From NCBI RefSeq assembly GCF_905475465.1, contig NC_062245.1, positions 5,518,001 through 5,582,000 on the forward strand: DNA of 64,000 nucleotides, in the 5' to 3' direction. This document shows, piece by piece, positions 33,707 to 43,990 of the stretch (the first letter of the stretch is position 1; each line of letters begins with the position of its first letter). Under the pieces are notes generated by a model that was not told the origin of the DNA, did not search any database, and saw only the letters and a program-made list of their open reading frames with translations. Origin of the DNA: Pieris napi. Taxonomy: Eukaryota; Arthropoda; Insecta; Lepidoptera; Pieridae. Both the position numbers and the translations under genes were made by a program.

Positions 33707-33981
33707 AATTTAGCCGCTGCCACAGGCAGACTCGTAGTTGCACATTCGGTTCCATTTCAAGAATCATTTGTAATAACAGAAACAATACAATCATAAAGTC
33801 ATAACTATTCTCATAATATTAAAAAAAAAAAACAATACAATTAATTTACTTGACCATATAGAAAAATAGTAGTAAAAAAAACTTGATGGAACGAAATTCC
33901 TTTCGATTAATTTATATGTTAATTGGTATCATAACAGTATGATAGATTTTCTCGACACCAATCCTACGACGAAAAAAAAAA
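33707..33981. other. No gene recognised
   Basis: Spacer; the A-run at 33972-33981 belongs to the 5S pseudogene as its T-tail. Confidence 0.35.
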
Positions 33982-34075
33982 GCCAACATCACGAGGTGTT
34001 CCCAGGCGGTCACCCATCCAAGTACTGACCTCGCCCGACGTTGCTTAACTTCGGTGATTGGACGAGAACCGGTGT
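33982..34075 (-). pseudogene. 5S rRNA pseudogene, 5'-truncated
   Basis: Minus strand matches the last ~94 of about 120 nt of animal 5S rRNA, from the ACACCGGTTCTCGTCC region through GAAGTTAAGCAACGTCGGGC and GGATGGGTGACCGCCTGGGA to GATGTTGGC. The internal control region (A box, intermediate element, C box) is thus present. A run of ten T follows the 3' end (plus-strand A 33972-33981), matching the pol III terminator. The first ~25 nt are replaced by unrelated sequence. It is isolated, not in a tandem array. Confidence 0.9.
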
Positions 34076-35433
34076 ATTACAATCGCAAATAGCAAAAAAG
34101 TGTCGTGACAACTTTTCGTAAGAATTTTTTCCGTCTAGCCCCCTTTCACAACGCGCGATAAGGAACTGCGTTCCAAAAATTGCATTGCCGGTTTTTAGAT
34201 ATTAAAATTACTATTACTATTAATATTATATTAATAATATTAGATGTGTAATAATTATTAGAACATTTAAAGAATTACTTGCAGTATTTAAATATATTCT
34301 TTATATCGCGTTTGTGAACCCAAACATTTATTTTCCATTCAATTGGACGGTAATTTTAGTTTGTTTATTTTCATTCAATATCATCAACCTTAAATTCCAA
34401 TTTTCTTAACATATAAAATATCCTAACATACCTGAAAATCGCGATAGATTGATTGCCTGTATTTTATCGTCCATGTTATTAACTTTGGGAAATAACTGAA
34501 TGCAATATTCGTTTGCATGCGAATTCATTTGTTTCATAGATATTTAATTCACAGCCTACATTCGACATTTCAATTTGAATTTAATGTAACAGAAGTTTTT
34601 GAAGTTATACTTCTTTAGGCGCGTTATGAAAAATTTATGAGAGTGAAATTTTACGATGCGCGCGCACCTGAGACACAAAGTTGTCAGTGATTATAGCGTG
34701 CGCGAGCGAGATGGGAATAAGACAATCTACAAGTACAAAGAAATAGAATATGCGTGAAGTTAGCAGCTATGGCAAGAATTTTGAATGAACATAATGACAT
34801 TTACCTTTTAAACAAATAAAGGAGTTTTAATTATTTTTTCAAATAAATTTAGCAATTCTTTTTCACAAAGACCTATTGTTACTTAGTTAAAAGGTTATGA
34901 AACATACGTAAAGGTCATAAATTGAATGAATAATATAATAAAATAATAAATAATAATAATAATTATTATTAATATTAATTAATAATTGAATAATATACTA
35001 AATATTAAATATTATTAAATTATTAACGTTAAATATTTGTTATTAATTGTTTAATATTTTTTAAAAATTAAGAAAGCCAAAGAAGTATAACTTCTTACGC
35101 GCGTACATAAGTACACGCACCCTTTTTTTAAAACATATACCTATGCTATTGAGGAAACATTTGTGTTTCTGTGTCGAATTTGTTCTAACGAAATAATTCT
35201 TCAGCTGTGGAGGAAGGATGGAGTACTTTTCCTCGGAGCTACAAGATCTCTAATTACTGACTGGCCCGGAGTCCCTATGGACTAGCGGTTAGAGTAACTT
35301 TGTTAGCACGTTTCAGGGTAGGTACTGATGTGTAGCCGAATATTGTAGGTGTCGCTACACAATTGCTAAATGCACTAATACATAGGATCATTTGATATCA
35401 TTTTTTATTGGACTAAAGCGCGCCATAGACGGA
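34076..35433. other. No gene recognised; AT-rich repeats
   Basis: The motif GAAGTTATACTTCTT followed by TAGGCGCG (about 34604-34623) recurs as GAAGTATAACTTCTTACGCGCG near 35085-35106, possibly marking the two sides of a mobile element. A nearly pure A/T segment lies at 34920-35060. Confidence 0.4.
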
Positions 35434-35584
35434 CCGCATGTTGCATCCGATACCGACTGCTTTAAACGGTCGCCGCACGGCGATCTGCAGTTTCCATACT
35501 AAATTCATATTCGCAATACACGGACCGCTCGAGCAGTTCCCTAGCAAACCGCATATTGCAGTCGGTATCGGATGCAACATGCGG
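35434..35584. mobile_element. MITE, 151 bp
   Basis: Perfect 27-bp terminal inverted repeat beginning CCGCATGTTGCATCCGATAC. The unit GGACCGC occurs both in the left flank (35431) and internally (35522), suggesting the true element may extend a little further left. Opposed ORFs of about 70 codons here are by-products of the palindrome. Confidence 0.65.
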
Positions 35585-37215
35585 TTTAGGCTTCTTATGA
35601 AACAAAGTTTCTGGCTGGAACTGTTACAAAACAATTATTAAGGCACATCTATCTTAGGATGTACGGTGTGTACCCGTTTTAACCCCTCATATATCAGACC
35701 TGATTTATTCTTACTACTATGGGATTCAATGAGCTCAGACTACTCTGAGAGAAGTTGCCCTTGCCACATATTTAAAAACATTGTTACGTGGCAAAGTCAG
35801 AAATTTGACAATACTACAGTGTGCCTGGATCTTAGGAAACGCCATAGGTCGCTGTTACTATATGTACCCACGCCTAGAACTATTCTTTTAAAAAGGGCAT
35901 ATATTATACGGTGCATTACGATAACTAACTAAACAGGTTAACGAACCTTTTCATTGTCCGTTGAGATTTAACGTTCTACTATTTGCCAGCGTGTTAGTTA
36001 TTTTTTATTTAATATTCTTTGTTATTTCTAATTTATTGTATATGTGTAATTAACAATTTTTGCTGATTTTTGACTTGATATCACTTTTTAAGATGATTAA
36101 GAAATTGCAAATAATGTTTTTTTCTTGTTTCCTACTACGTACCAGTTTGTTGTATTGCGTATCAAGACACGTCAAATCCCAGTCTTGTAATCTTAAGTAA
36201 TAATTTTAACAGATAAATAAAATTGTTCCGACCAAGAATTCTTGAAATATTTTCTAAGAGCGTTTTGACCAAAAATAGTTGAAATTTTCAAAGGCAAGCG
36301 TGGACTATATCATCCAAGACGTTTTAAGCTAGATTACACTTCTATTCCGTTCCAATATAGCTCACAGTAACCATATTTCGGCCAAAAATCTGTCGTGTGA
36401 TAAAGTATTTTAAACCTTAAGTCGTAACGATAGAGTATACTTTTAAACAGAGTTAATATTTTCTGTATGTAAGCCAACAATGTACACAACAAAGACTTAA
36501 AGGCGAATATAAAAATATCTTGGATAAATATTTATTTTTTAATTTATTATTTTTTGTATAGCTTTATTGATGCCTAACTTTTACCTAGATAACGTAAAAC
36601 TATAAACATATAGTATGTAATGAGTACAAATGTACTAGGTAATAAAATAATGTGAGCTTCCTGCCCGTTTGTCCCCGAGTGAGTTTTATTGATATAATAA
36701 TATAGTATATTATACTTATGAGAAAAAAAGTAATATAACATTTCGGAAAAATGTACTAAAATAAGTCTTGCTTTCATTCAATGAAAATTGGACCCGTATA
36801 TTAGATTTGAAAGTTTAGTAAAATCGCTAGGCATTTTGTTAAGCTGTGTGTTTTCCTAATAAATAAATAAATAAATATTTTTATATTCGCCGAGGTAAAA
36901 TGGAGGATACATCTATCTTCCAAATTACACAACCTAAGAGTACAGTGTTCGGTATATTCTGTATTATGTGACTATGGTGCATCTTATTTATTACAAAAGA
37001 TTCACAATTAAACATTAACCGTTTTTATAATCAATAAAACGAACGTTGAAGAAGGTTTTTTTTTTACCAAATTTGACGTTATATTATATCAAACTGGATA
37101 TTGTAATAATATATTTTAAAGCTACACTAGCATTCTATGTAATACATAATATACGATACTTTCATAATAAGTAGACTATTTAACACACTTCATAACCAAC
37201 AAGCTAATAAAATGA
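35585..37215. other. No gene recognised; LINE 5' region unclear
   Basis: No ORF of credible type. The 5' boundary of the LINE whose ORF starts at 37216 could not be placed, and no ORF1-like gene precedes it. Confidence 0.4.
36861..36876 (+). repeat. AAAT microsatellite
   Basis: Four AATA-type units. Confidence 0.7.
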
Positions 37216-40197
37216 ATGGTTTATTTAAAATTCCATCCACTTATGGATAACGTAATCTCATTGATAACAGAAATTGACAATAGTGAGGTGGCTAATTCTA
37301 GCTTATGTGATGTTCATGACATATGTAACCAATCCCCTAAATTTCATAAAAATGATTTAAAAATAATTTCTCAGAATATTGTGTCGGTATACAGCAAGTT
37401 AGATGATTTCCAACTCACCCTTGCCCAGCTTAATTTTGAAGCAGATTTGATAATTTTAACTGAATGTAGAATAGATAGTGATAAACCAATACCCCAAATG
37501 GAGAACTACACTTCTTATTCGACTACAAACCATATAAACCAATGTGATGGTGTTGTTATCTATGTTTCTAGAAAACACAGTGTCAATGTCAAAGAAATTA
37601 TTCTAACACATGCATCCTGCCTCCAAATTTTATTTTGTGGAGTTACCGTGCTAGGAATATACCGGTCCCCTTCACATACTAATTCCGAGCCCTTCACGGA
37701 CTCATTAGACCGACATTTAACATCTTTGAAAAATTGTATTAATTTAATTATAACCGGGGATATTAACATTAACCTGATTGACAGAAATGATGCTCCGCAG
37801 CAGGAGCGTAATAACCGGCTTTACTATTTAAACATGCTGGCTATGCACGGCTTGCTACCTGGCCATGTACTACCTACACGGTATGGTAATTGTCTGGATC
37901 ACTTTATGCTGAGACTAGACAAAAATAAACATTCCGCAAATATAAATGTAATAAATACTTCTGTCACTGATCACTCCACCATATTCTTAAGGCTCTCCAA
38001 TATACCAAAGTCAGGTGCTTCCACTAAGACAAAAACATTCATTGATTACGATAAGGCGATAGCTACTCTAAGAGATAGCACATTGGTGGCTGACTTAACT
38101 TCATTAAACAACCCCAACATGATTATAGAGCTCTTACTAAGTAAAATAAGACAAACCTTAGATTTACATACAGTCACTAAGATCATTACATGCAAATATC
38201 GTGTAGTTAAGCCATGGATGACTTTGGGCATTCTACGATGTGTCAGAAATAGGAATAACATGCAGAAAAAGCTAAAATTAGACCCTGATAATGAAATTTT
38301 AAAAATAACTTACCGTAGATATCGAAATTATTGTAATAAATTAATCAGAAACCTAAAAAGAAATTATAATAAACAGCAACTAATTCTAAATAAAAACAAC
38401 TCAAAAAAATTATGGCAAACTGTCAACAATATTACAAATCGGAATAAAAATAAAAGCGACAATTACGAACTGCTCCACTGTAAAGAAACAGCACAAGAGT
38501 CTATAGATCATTGTAATCAATATTTTACCCAAGTTGGCAAATCACTAGCAGAAGGTATCCTTGCACAACAACCCGCATACAATTGTTCTGACAAAACTAC
38601 TTCGAATTATCCTCACTTAACTTCATTTGTATTAAGAGATACTGACAATGATGAGGTTCTTAATGTCCTGATGGGGTTAAAATCAAATAGTGCTCCAGGC
38701 TGGGATGGCATTCCTACCCAATTCTTAAAGCTAACTGCTGATATAATTGTCCCTATTATTGTTCATTTGATCAATCTATGCTTTGCTCAAGGTGTCTTTC
38801 CAGATGCACTGAAAATCGCTGTAGTTACCCCAGTGTACAAAGGAGATGATAAAACGGATATAAGCAATTACAGGCCTATTTCTGTTTTACCACCTATTGC
38901 CAAAATACTGGAGAAAATAATTAATAAACGTTTAATGAACTACCTTAATACATTTAATATCCTCTCCCCAAGTCAATATGGCTTTAGACGGGATTTATCG
39001 ACAGAAGATGCCGTGTTGGATCTCACATCGCTTATTACTAATGCTGTGGATAAAAACAAAAAATGTGCTGCAGTGTTTTTGGATATGAAAAAGGCATTTG
39101 ACTCAGTATCAATTACAGACCTTATCGACAAGTTGGAGAAAATAGGCATAAGAGGAATTCCCTTGAAATTATTCAAAGACTATTTATGCAATCGAAAACA
39201 GAGTGTAAAAATAGGAAAACACCAAAGTGAACAATGTGAAATCACCTTCGGAGTTCCGCAAGGAAGTGTATTGGGGCCCACTCTATTCCTTGTATATATT
39301 AATAATTTATGTAACATGGATATAGAAGAGGGAACAATGTTCACTTATGCTGACGACACTGCTGTCGTTTTTGTAGCTGACACCTGGGAGGCTGTTAAAA
39401 ATAATTCCCAAAAGGGCCTTGCAAGAATAGCTAAGTGGCTCAGCGATAACCTTTTGACCCTCAATACCTCTAAAACTAACTATGTATGCTTCTCCAATTA
39501 TAACTCCTCTCAACCACCTCCGACGTTTGCTATTCAAATACATACTTGTGGCTCACCTCATTCTATAATATGCTCATGCGATTTTATTAAGCGGCAAAAC
39601 TGCGTAAGATACCTGGGTACTATGGTAGACCAACGCCTATCATGGCGCGATCATATAGAGCTAGTTATGGCTAGAGTAAGAAAACTCATATGGTTATTTA
39701 AAAATCTAAGACACGTAGCTGACTCGGCCCTCCTAAAACAAATTTATACTGCTCTTGCGCAGTCAATATTAATATACTGCATTCCGGCCTGGGGTGGTGC
39801 CATTAAAACAAAATTCCTGGAACTGGAGAGAGCACAAAGGTCACTACTCAAAGTTATCCATTTTAAGCCATACAGATTCCCTACGGAAATGTTATATGCG
39901 GTTAGCGATCTTCTGTCAGTACGTAAGTTGTATGTACTGCAAACTACTCTTAGAACCCATCGACATATTGGATATGATCCTAGTATTTTGAACAGACGTA
40001 GAAGGCATAATGTGGCACCTTTACCAACTTTTAAAACTAAATATGCTCATAGACAGTACTGCTACCAGTCTGCTAACTTATATAATAAATTAAACAAGGA
40101 ATTAAATCTATATAATATGAATAAATATAAATGTAAAATAACTATAAATTGTTGGTTAAAAACTCAAACCTATGAAGAAGTTGAATCTATTATCTAA
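37216..40197 (+). CDS. CR1/Jockey-group LINE endonuclease-reverse transcriptase (ORF2)
   Basis: Uninterrupted ORF of 993 codons for the enzyme that nicks target DNA and reverse-transcribes the element's RNA. The N-terminal AP-endonuclease domain (about 46-265) keeps the expected catalytic residues: Asn54 in SQNIVS, Glu83 in LTECRI, Tyr149-Arg150 in YRSP, Asp182 and Asn184 in GDININL, Asp228 in LDHF and Asp252-His253 in TDHS. A basic linker (about 320-430) follows. Reverse transcriptase shows NYRPISVLPPIAKILEK, Asp623 in LDMKKAFDSV, GVPQGSVLGP at about 679 and YADD at 711-714. The C-terminus ends SANLYNKLNKELNLY, related to the fragment at 61.3 kb. No frameshift or stop was found, so it may be functional. 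Clade is inferred from motif style. Confidence 0.93.
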   Translation: MVYLKFHPLMDNVISLITEIDNSEVANSSLCDVHDICNQSPKFHKNDLKIISQNIVSVYSKLDDFQLTLAQLNFEADLIILTECRIDSDKPIPQMENYTSYSTTNHINQCDGVVIYVSRKHSVNVKEIILTHASCLQILFCGVTVLGIYRSPSHTNSEPFTDSLDRHLTSLKNCINLIITGDININLIDRNDAPQQERNNRLYYLNMLAMHGLLPGHVLPTRYGNCLDHFMLRLDKNKHSANINVINTSVTDHSTIFLRLSNIPKSGASTKTKTFIDYDKAIATLRDSTLVADLTSLNNPNMIIELLLSKIRQTLDLHTVTKIITCKYRVVKPWMTLGILRCVRNRNNMQKKLKLDPDNEILKITYRRYRNYCNKLIRNLKRNYNKQQLILNKNNSKKLWQTVNNITNRNKNKSDNYELLHCKETAQESIDHCNQYFTQVGKSLAEGILAQQPAYNCSDKTTSNYPHLTSFVLRDTDNDEVLNVLMGLKSNSAPGWDGIPTQFLKLTADIIVPIIVHLINLCFAQGVFPDALKIAVVTPVYKGDDKTDISNYRPISVLPPIAKILEKIINKRLMNYLNTFNILSPSQYGFRRDLSTEDAVLDLTSLITNAVDKNKKCAAVFLDMKKAFDSVSITDLIDKLEKIGIRGIPLKLFKDYLCNRKQSVKIGKHQSEQCEITFGVPQGSVLGPTLFLVYINNLCNMDIEEGTMFTYADDTAVVFVADTWEAVKNNSQKGLARIAKWLSDNLLTLNTSKTNYVCFSNYNSSQPPPTFAIQIHTCGSPHSIICSCDFIKRQNCVRYLGTMVDQRLSWRDHIELVMARVRKLIWLFKNLRHVADSALLKQIYTALAQSILIYCIPAWGGAIKTKFLELERAQRSLLKVIHFKPYRFPTEMLYAVSDLLSVRKLYVLQTTLRTHRHIGYDPSILNRRRRHNVAPLPTFKTKYAHRQYCYQSANLYNKLNKELNLYNMNKYKCKITINCWLKTQTYEEVESII

Positions 40198-40590
40198 GAA
40201 TTACTATTCTAAAGTCTACTTTTATCTTACACTCTAAAAGAACACACACACTCAAACATATGATACAGACATATACACACATACCTCATACACACTCACT
40301 CACACACACTTACACTCTCACACATCAACATACACTTAACTGAATACAACGAACACCCCTCAATTTATCACTCATACACGATGCATCTTTTAACTTGTAT
40401 AAATATTGTTTTGTTTTTGTAATATTATTCCCTTTTGTCTAAACTTACATACCTAATTAAGTGTACCTAGGAAGAGCGGATACTCCAAACACAAGTATAT
40501 TATACATACTTAAATGGAGGCTCCAGCCACATGTTGTTATCATTGTAAGTGATTGAATAAATATTTTTTTCATTTTCATTTTTTTCATAT
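40198..40590 (+). mobile_element. 3' UTR of the LINE at 37.2 kb
   Basis: CA-rich tract (ACACACACTCAAACATATGA and similar) directly after the stop, the same architecture as the tails at 0.6, 52.0 and 61.5 kb, ending at GATTGAATAAATATTTTTTT and a TTTTTCA-type low-complexity tail. AATAAA at 40556-40561 could serve as polyadenylation signal. The terminal stems seen in the 52.2 and 61.7 kb tails are not evident. Confidence 0.75.
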
Positions 40591-41140
40591 ACTTTACGTT
40601 TCCATACTTTTATACCTGCCTACAATGTCATACAAATGAGTAAGCGACAAATGCCTCATCATGCATTATTCAAGGACTTTCGTGAAAACTTCAAGTAATG
40701 AGAATACTAACTAAAATGTACTAGCTTGGAAAATGAGGGAATGTTTAGAATAAAGCTTGCTTCTTAAGGTTCAAAAATATAAAACTATATATTTTTTATA
40801 TTAGTTTATATAAAAATATAAAAGTGTCAAATATTCTAATAGAAAAAAAATATTTGGCTACTTTGTCCTCTTTACAGACTATAGCATCATAAATAACACC
40901 AAAGTCTAAGACTTCGATTAAAATATAGTTAATATATAATAGTATAAACAGTATTGATAGTTCGTTATTTTTATTATATTAAAAAGTAGGGTATTTTTTT
41001 TGCAATCTATATATAATTCATAAATTGATCAGCCTTAATCTTAAAATACTTTTACTGGGTTGACGCCTGTTGTGTTAAAATTGTGTAACTTAATAACATT
41101 TTATTCATTTCCACTGATTCCCTCGATTGTAAAGAAAGAA
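40591..41140. other. No gene recognised
   Basis: AT-rich. Confidence 0.4.
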
Positions 41141-41143
41141 CAG

Positions 41144-41336
41144 CCTTGCGATTCTGTAATTCACTTTTCGAACTCACACAGCGGTTTTCGCATCGATAAA
41201 CAATAAACTACAAGCTCCCACCTTTTCAGAATGCCAAATCATAAAATGACTGCTTCACGACTGATTTGAGAGCGACCGCCGCGCCGATGCGAAAACTGCT
41301 GTATGAGTTCGAAAAGTGAGTTACAGAATCGCAGGG
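41144..41336. mobile_element. CAG-flanked MITE, copy 3
   Basis: 193 bp. Left end CCTTGCGATTCTGTAATTCA, right end complement CCCTGCGATTCTGTAACTCA. CAG flanks both sides (41141-41143, 41337-41339). The interior matches copies 1 and 2. Confidence 0.8.
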
Positions 41337-41339
41337 CAG

Positions 41340-41880
41340 TTTACCAATTTTCTGTGCCTGTTGCTCAGTTACGCTAAGCTGGTTTAATTCCCTGGAGACA
41401 AAATAGTTTCATTTTAAAAGTCATAAAACCCCATCTGGTTACTAAATTATGTTATATTTTTCCTGGAGCATGGGACAAAGAGACGTCCCGAGAAAAGACA
41501 CATAACATTTCTGATGTTTTTATTGATCTTTTCTTAAGGCAAGTTGATTAGCTATCTGTACCAACCTGAAACATTTGTTTTATTATTATAATCAAAACCA
41601 GTACCATCAACTTACAAGGCTACACTATACCACCGAAGTGTAGAATATTTATATATGGCTTGCTTGTGATTGAGAGACACAAGCGATAAAATTCCTCGTT
41701 TTTCAAAAAAGAATTCTAACCAGGTAAATTTAAACCAACTTTCACAACCTCCTAGGAGACCAACAGTCGGCCTAGTCTAAGGGTCTCTTAGATGTAAACC
41801 TTAGAAGAAGAACAGACGTTTTAAAGCTGCTATTACTAGGCCATCGAATGAATTTATTATTATTATAATATGTTTTTTGT
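41340..41880. other. No gene recognised
   Basis: No feature identified. Confidence 0.4.
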
Positions 41881-42129
41881 TTTTTTTTTATTGGACAATT
41901 CACACCAATTGACCTAGTCCCATGCTAAGCTGGTGAAGCTTGTGTTATGGGTACTAGGCAACGGATATACATACATATTATAGATATATAGACATATAAA
42001 TACATAACACCCAAGACCTAAGCACAACACCAAATGCTCATCTCATCGATGTTTGTCTCAGCCGGGGATCGAACCCGGAACCCATGGAACCGCAGTCAGG
42101 GGTACTAACCACTAGACCAATGAGCCGTC
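41881..42129 (-). mobile_element. tRNA-derived SINE, family B
   Basis: Reverse-oriented full copy: T-run (A-tail), then the complements of CTTCACCAGCTTAGCATGGG, the B box (GGGATCGAACCC) and the A box (CCACTAGACCA). Confidence 0.85.
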
Positions 42130-43544
42130 AAATAGTTTAAAGAAATTATTGTTAAACATAAACAATCAATCTGATTTGTAGTTCAATGAATTTATATGCA
42201 ATCCTGTAGAGCCTCTACAGATTATTTAAATATTGTCACTGCAAGTCTAATCTCTGTGAAAGCAATATCGGTGCTAGCGTCAATAAAATGCAAATGACTG
42301 CATAATCTGTGCGGTTTTTGGTGAATTGCATCTATTCGATTAAATCACTGTTCACTAAAAGTTAAATGGTTTTCAGAGAGCCTGAATGTTTCACTATATT
42401 AAGACCTAAAAGTATTTTATTCGTATGATTGGGCTGACTTTTTGAATATATATGGAATGTGTATATTCAACCTATAGATCAGTGTTGGCCTCGTGGAGAT
42501 AATAGGTGGAAGATTATGTCATGTAGTCACTCAAAAATACAACGGTATATAAATAATTGTTGAATGACATAACTAATAATATTTATTGTTATGAAAGTGC
42601 ATGACACGTTTTATTATTTATAATTTAGACATATAACCATTAATTAATAAGACTGTTTCATAATTAGTTCTGGCACCTTACTTTGCTAGAATTTACGTGG
42701 CACTACGCGCATGTATTCTTAGTAGGAAAATGACAAAAATCAAATGTTGCACATTTATTTAATTTTGTCAATATATTGCAGGACACGATAATTATAATAT
42801 GTGTTTATAAACAACTAATAAATACTACCAACTTCTTTTTTTCTAGAAGATAGGCAAGCGCCAAGAAAAGAATCTGTTCGTTTTGTTAGCACTTAAGCGA
42901 GTGACGACAAAGCGTACCGATTCTAATACTGGAATTCTTTAACTATCTTGTTTCTTCTTAAATTTAGAGCTTCTTCTTAATCTTTCTTTTCTCCTACCTT
43001 TTGCTTGAACTGATGTCTATGAGAATACTTGATCTATCTTTCACGTCCAGGATTAGTTTGTCAGGATTCAAAATAGTTTTTTTGAGCGTCATAAACTAAA
43101 TCTTGAGGTTGATAAACTAGTCAACCAACAACACATTCCATGTTTGAATATCTCTATATTAAATATGAAATCACTCATTGTATCAAGAATATTTCGTGAT
43201 TGTAATCTATAGCAGTTGAGCTGCTGATGATGAGAATTATATAAACACTTGTTTCCTGGGAGTCAAATTTGTTTTTTTGCTAGATTATACACCATCAGTT
43301 CATCATCATTCAGGACAAAATCTCGTCATATCTAGATAAAATAATCATTCTCCTTCTATATTTGAATCTTCACAAAGAAGTAAATAAAATCCCAAAGAAC
43401 ACTCAGGTTTGTGTGAGTGTTAGATAGTCAAAAAAATACCTATTCCGTATTCGGCAATCCAAATTTTAAAATTCACTGCGGAGTTACGCTGGCCTACATT
43501 TCAATTTGCTTGTTTTAATCCTAGTATGCACAGAATTTTTTTTT
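42130..43544. other. No gene recognised
   Basis: AT-rich, no repeat recurring in the window. Confidence 0.4.
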
Positions 43545-43990
43545 TCTGTGGGTATTTGCAATCAGCTCTAAAGCTATGAGCGAATCTGTTCTGTGGTGTT
43601 GTCATGTGGAGCGACTTCCCATTGGAAGCATCTACTCATCTTCTGTCTACAGCTACTGCCGGTCTAGCTCTAGAATATGGTGACGTTTTAGTCGGTTCAC
43701 ATACTGTGAGTGTGGTAAGTTGGCATACTGTGGTAAGTTGGCTAGCAAGTTCATTCGGGTGACAGGTCAATCGCTCTTTGTATTTAGCTGCCAGTCTCCA
43801 GATTTTCTCTTTAATAGTTCACATTTTGAGGTGTTCTTAAACTTCGATGTTGGTTATGTTCCATGGTACTTTTGCATTTGCTCTTAGGATCTCGTTCGGT
43901 GGTCGCTGGAGTATATTTATGTTGGTATTACTAACGCTCCTCCACAGTTGGAAGCCATGTGCCCAAATGGACTGAGACAGAGAATTTGAC
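43545..43990 (-). pseudogene. Jockey-type LINE, C-terminal coding fragment and 3' UTR (copy 2)
   Basis: Minus strand reads SIWAHGFQLWRSVSNTNINI, LQRPPNEILRANAKVPWNI, then IKEKIWRLAAKYKERLTCHP, the pattern following the reverse transcriptase in Jockey elements (a G-x-Q-L-W block, the I-L-R-x-x-x-x-x-P-W block, and the L-A-x-K-Y-K-x-R-L block). Stop codons and frame changes interrupt it. A 3' UTR shared with 884-1083 follows, ending in an A-run (T-run on the plus strand at about 43530-43542). No RT catalytic motif remains. Confidence 0.75.

Noticed and set aside
35413..35641. Opposed 67- and 73-codon ORFs with similar translations.
   Set aside because: Explained by the palindromic MITE at 35434-35584.
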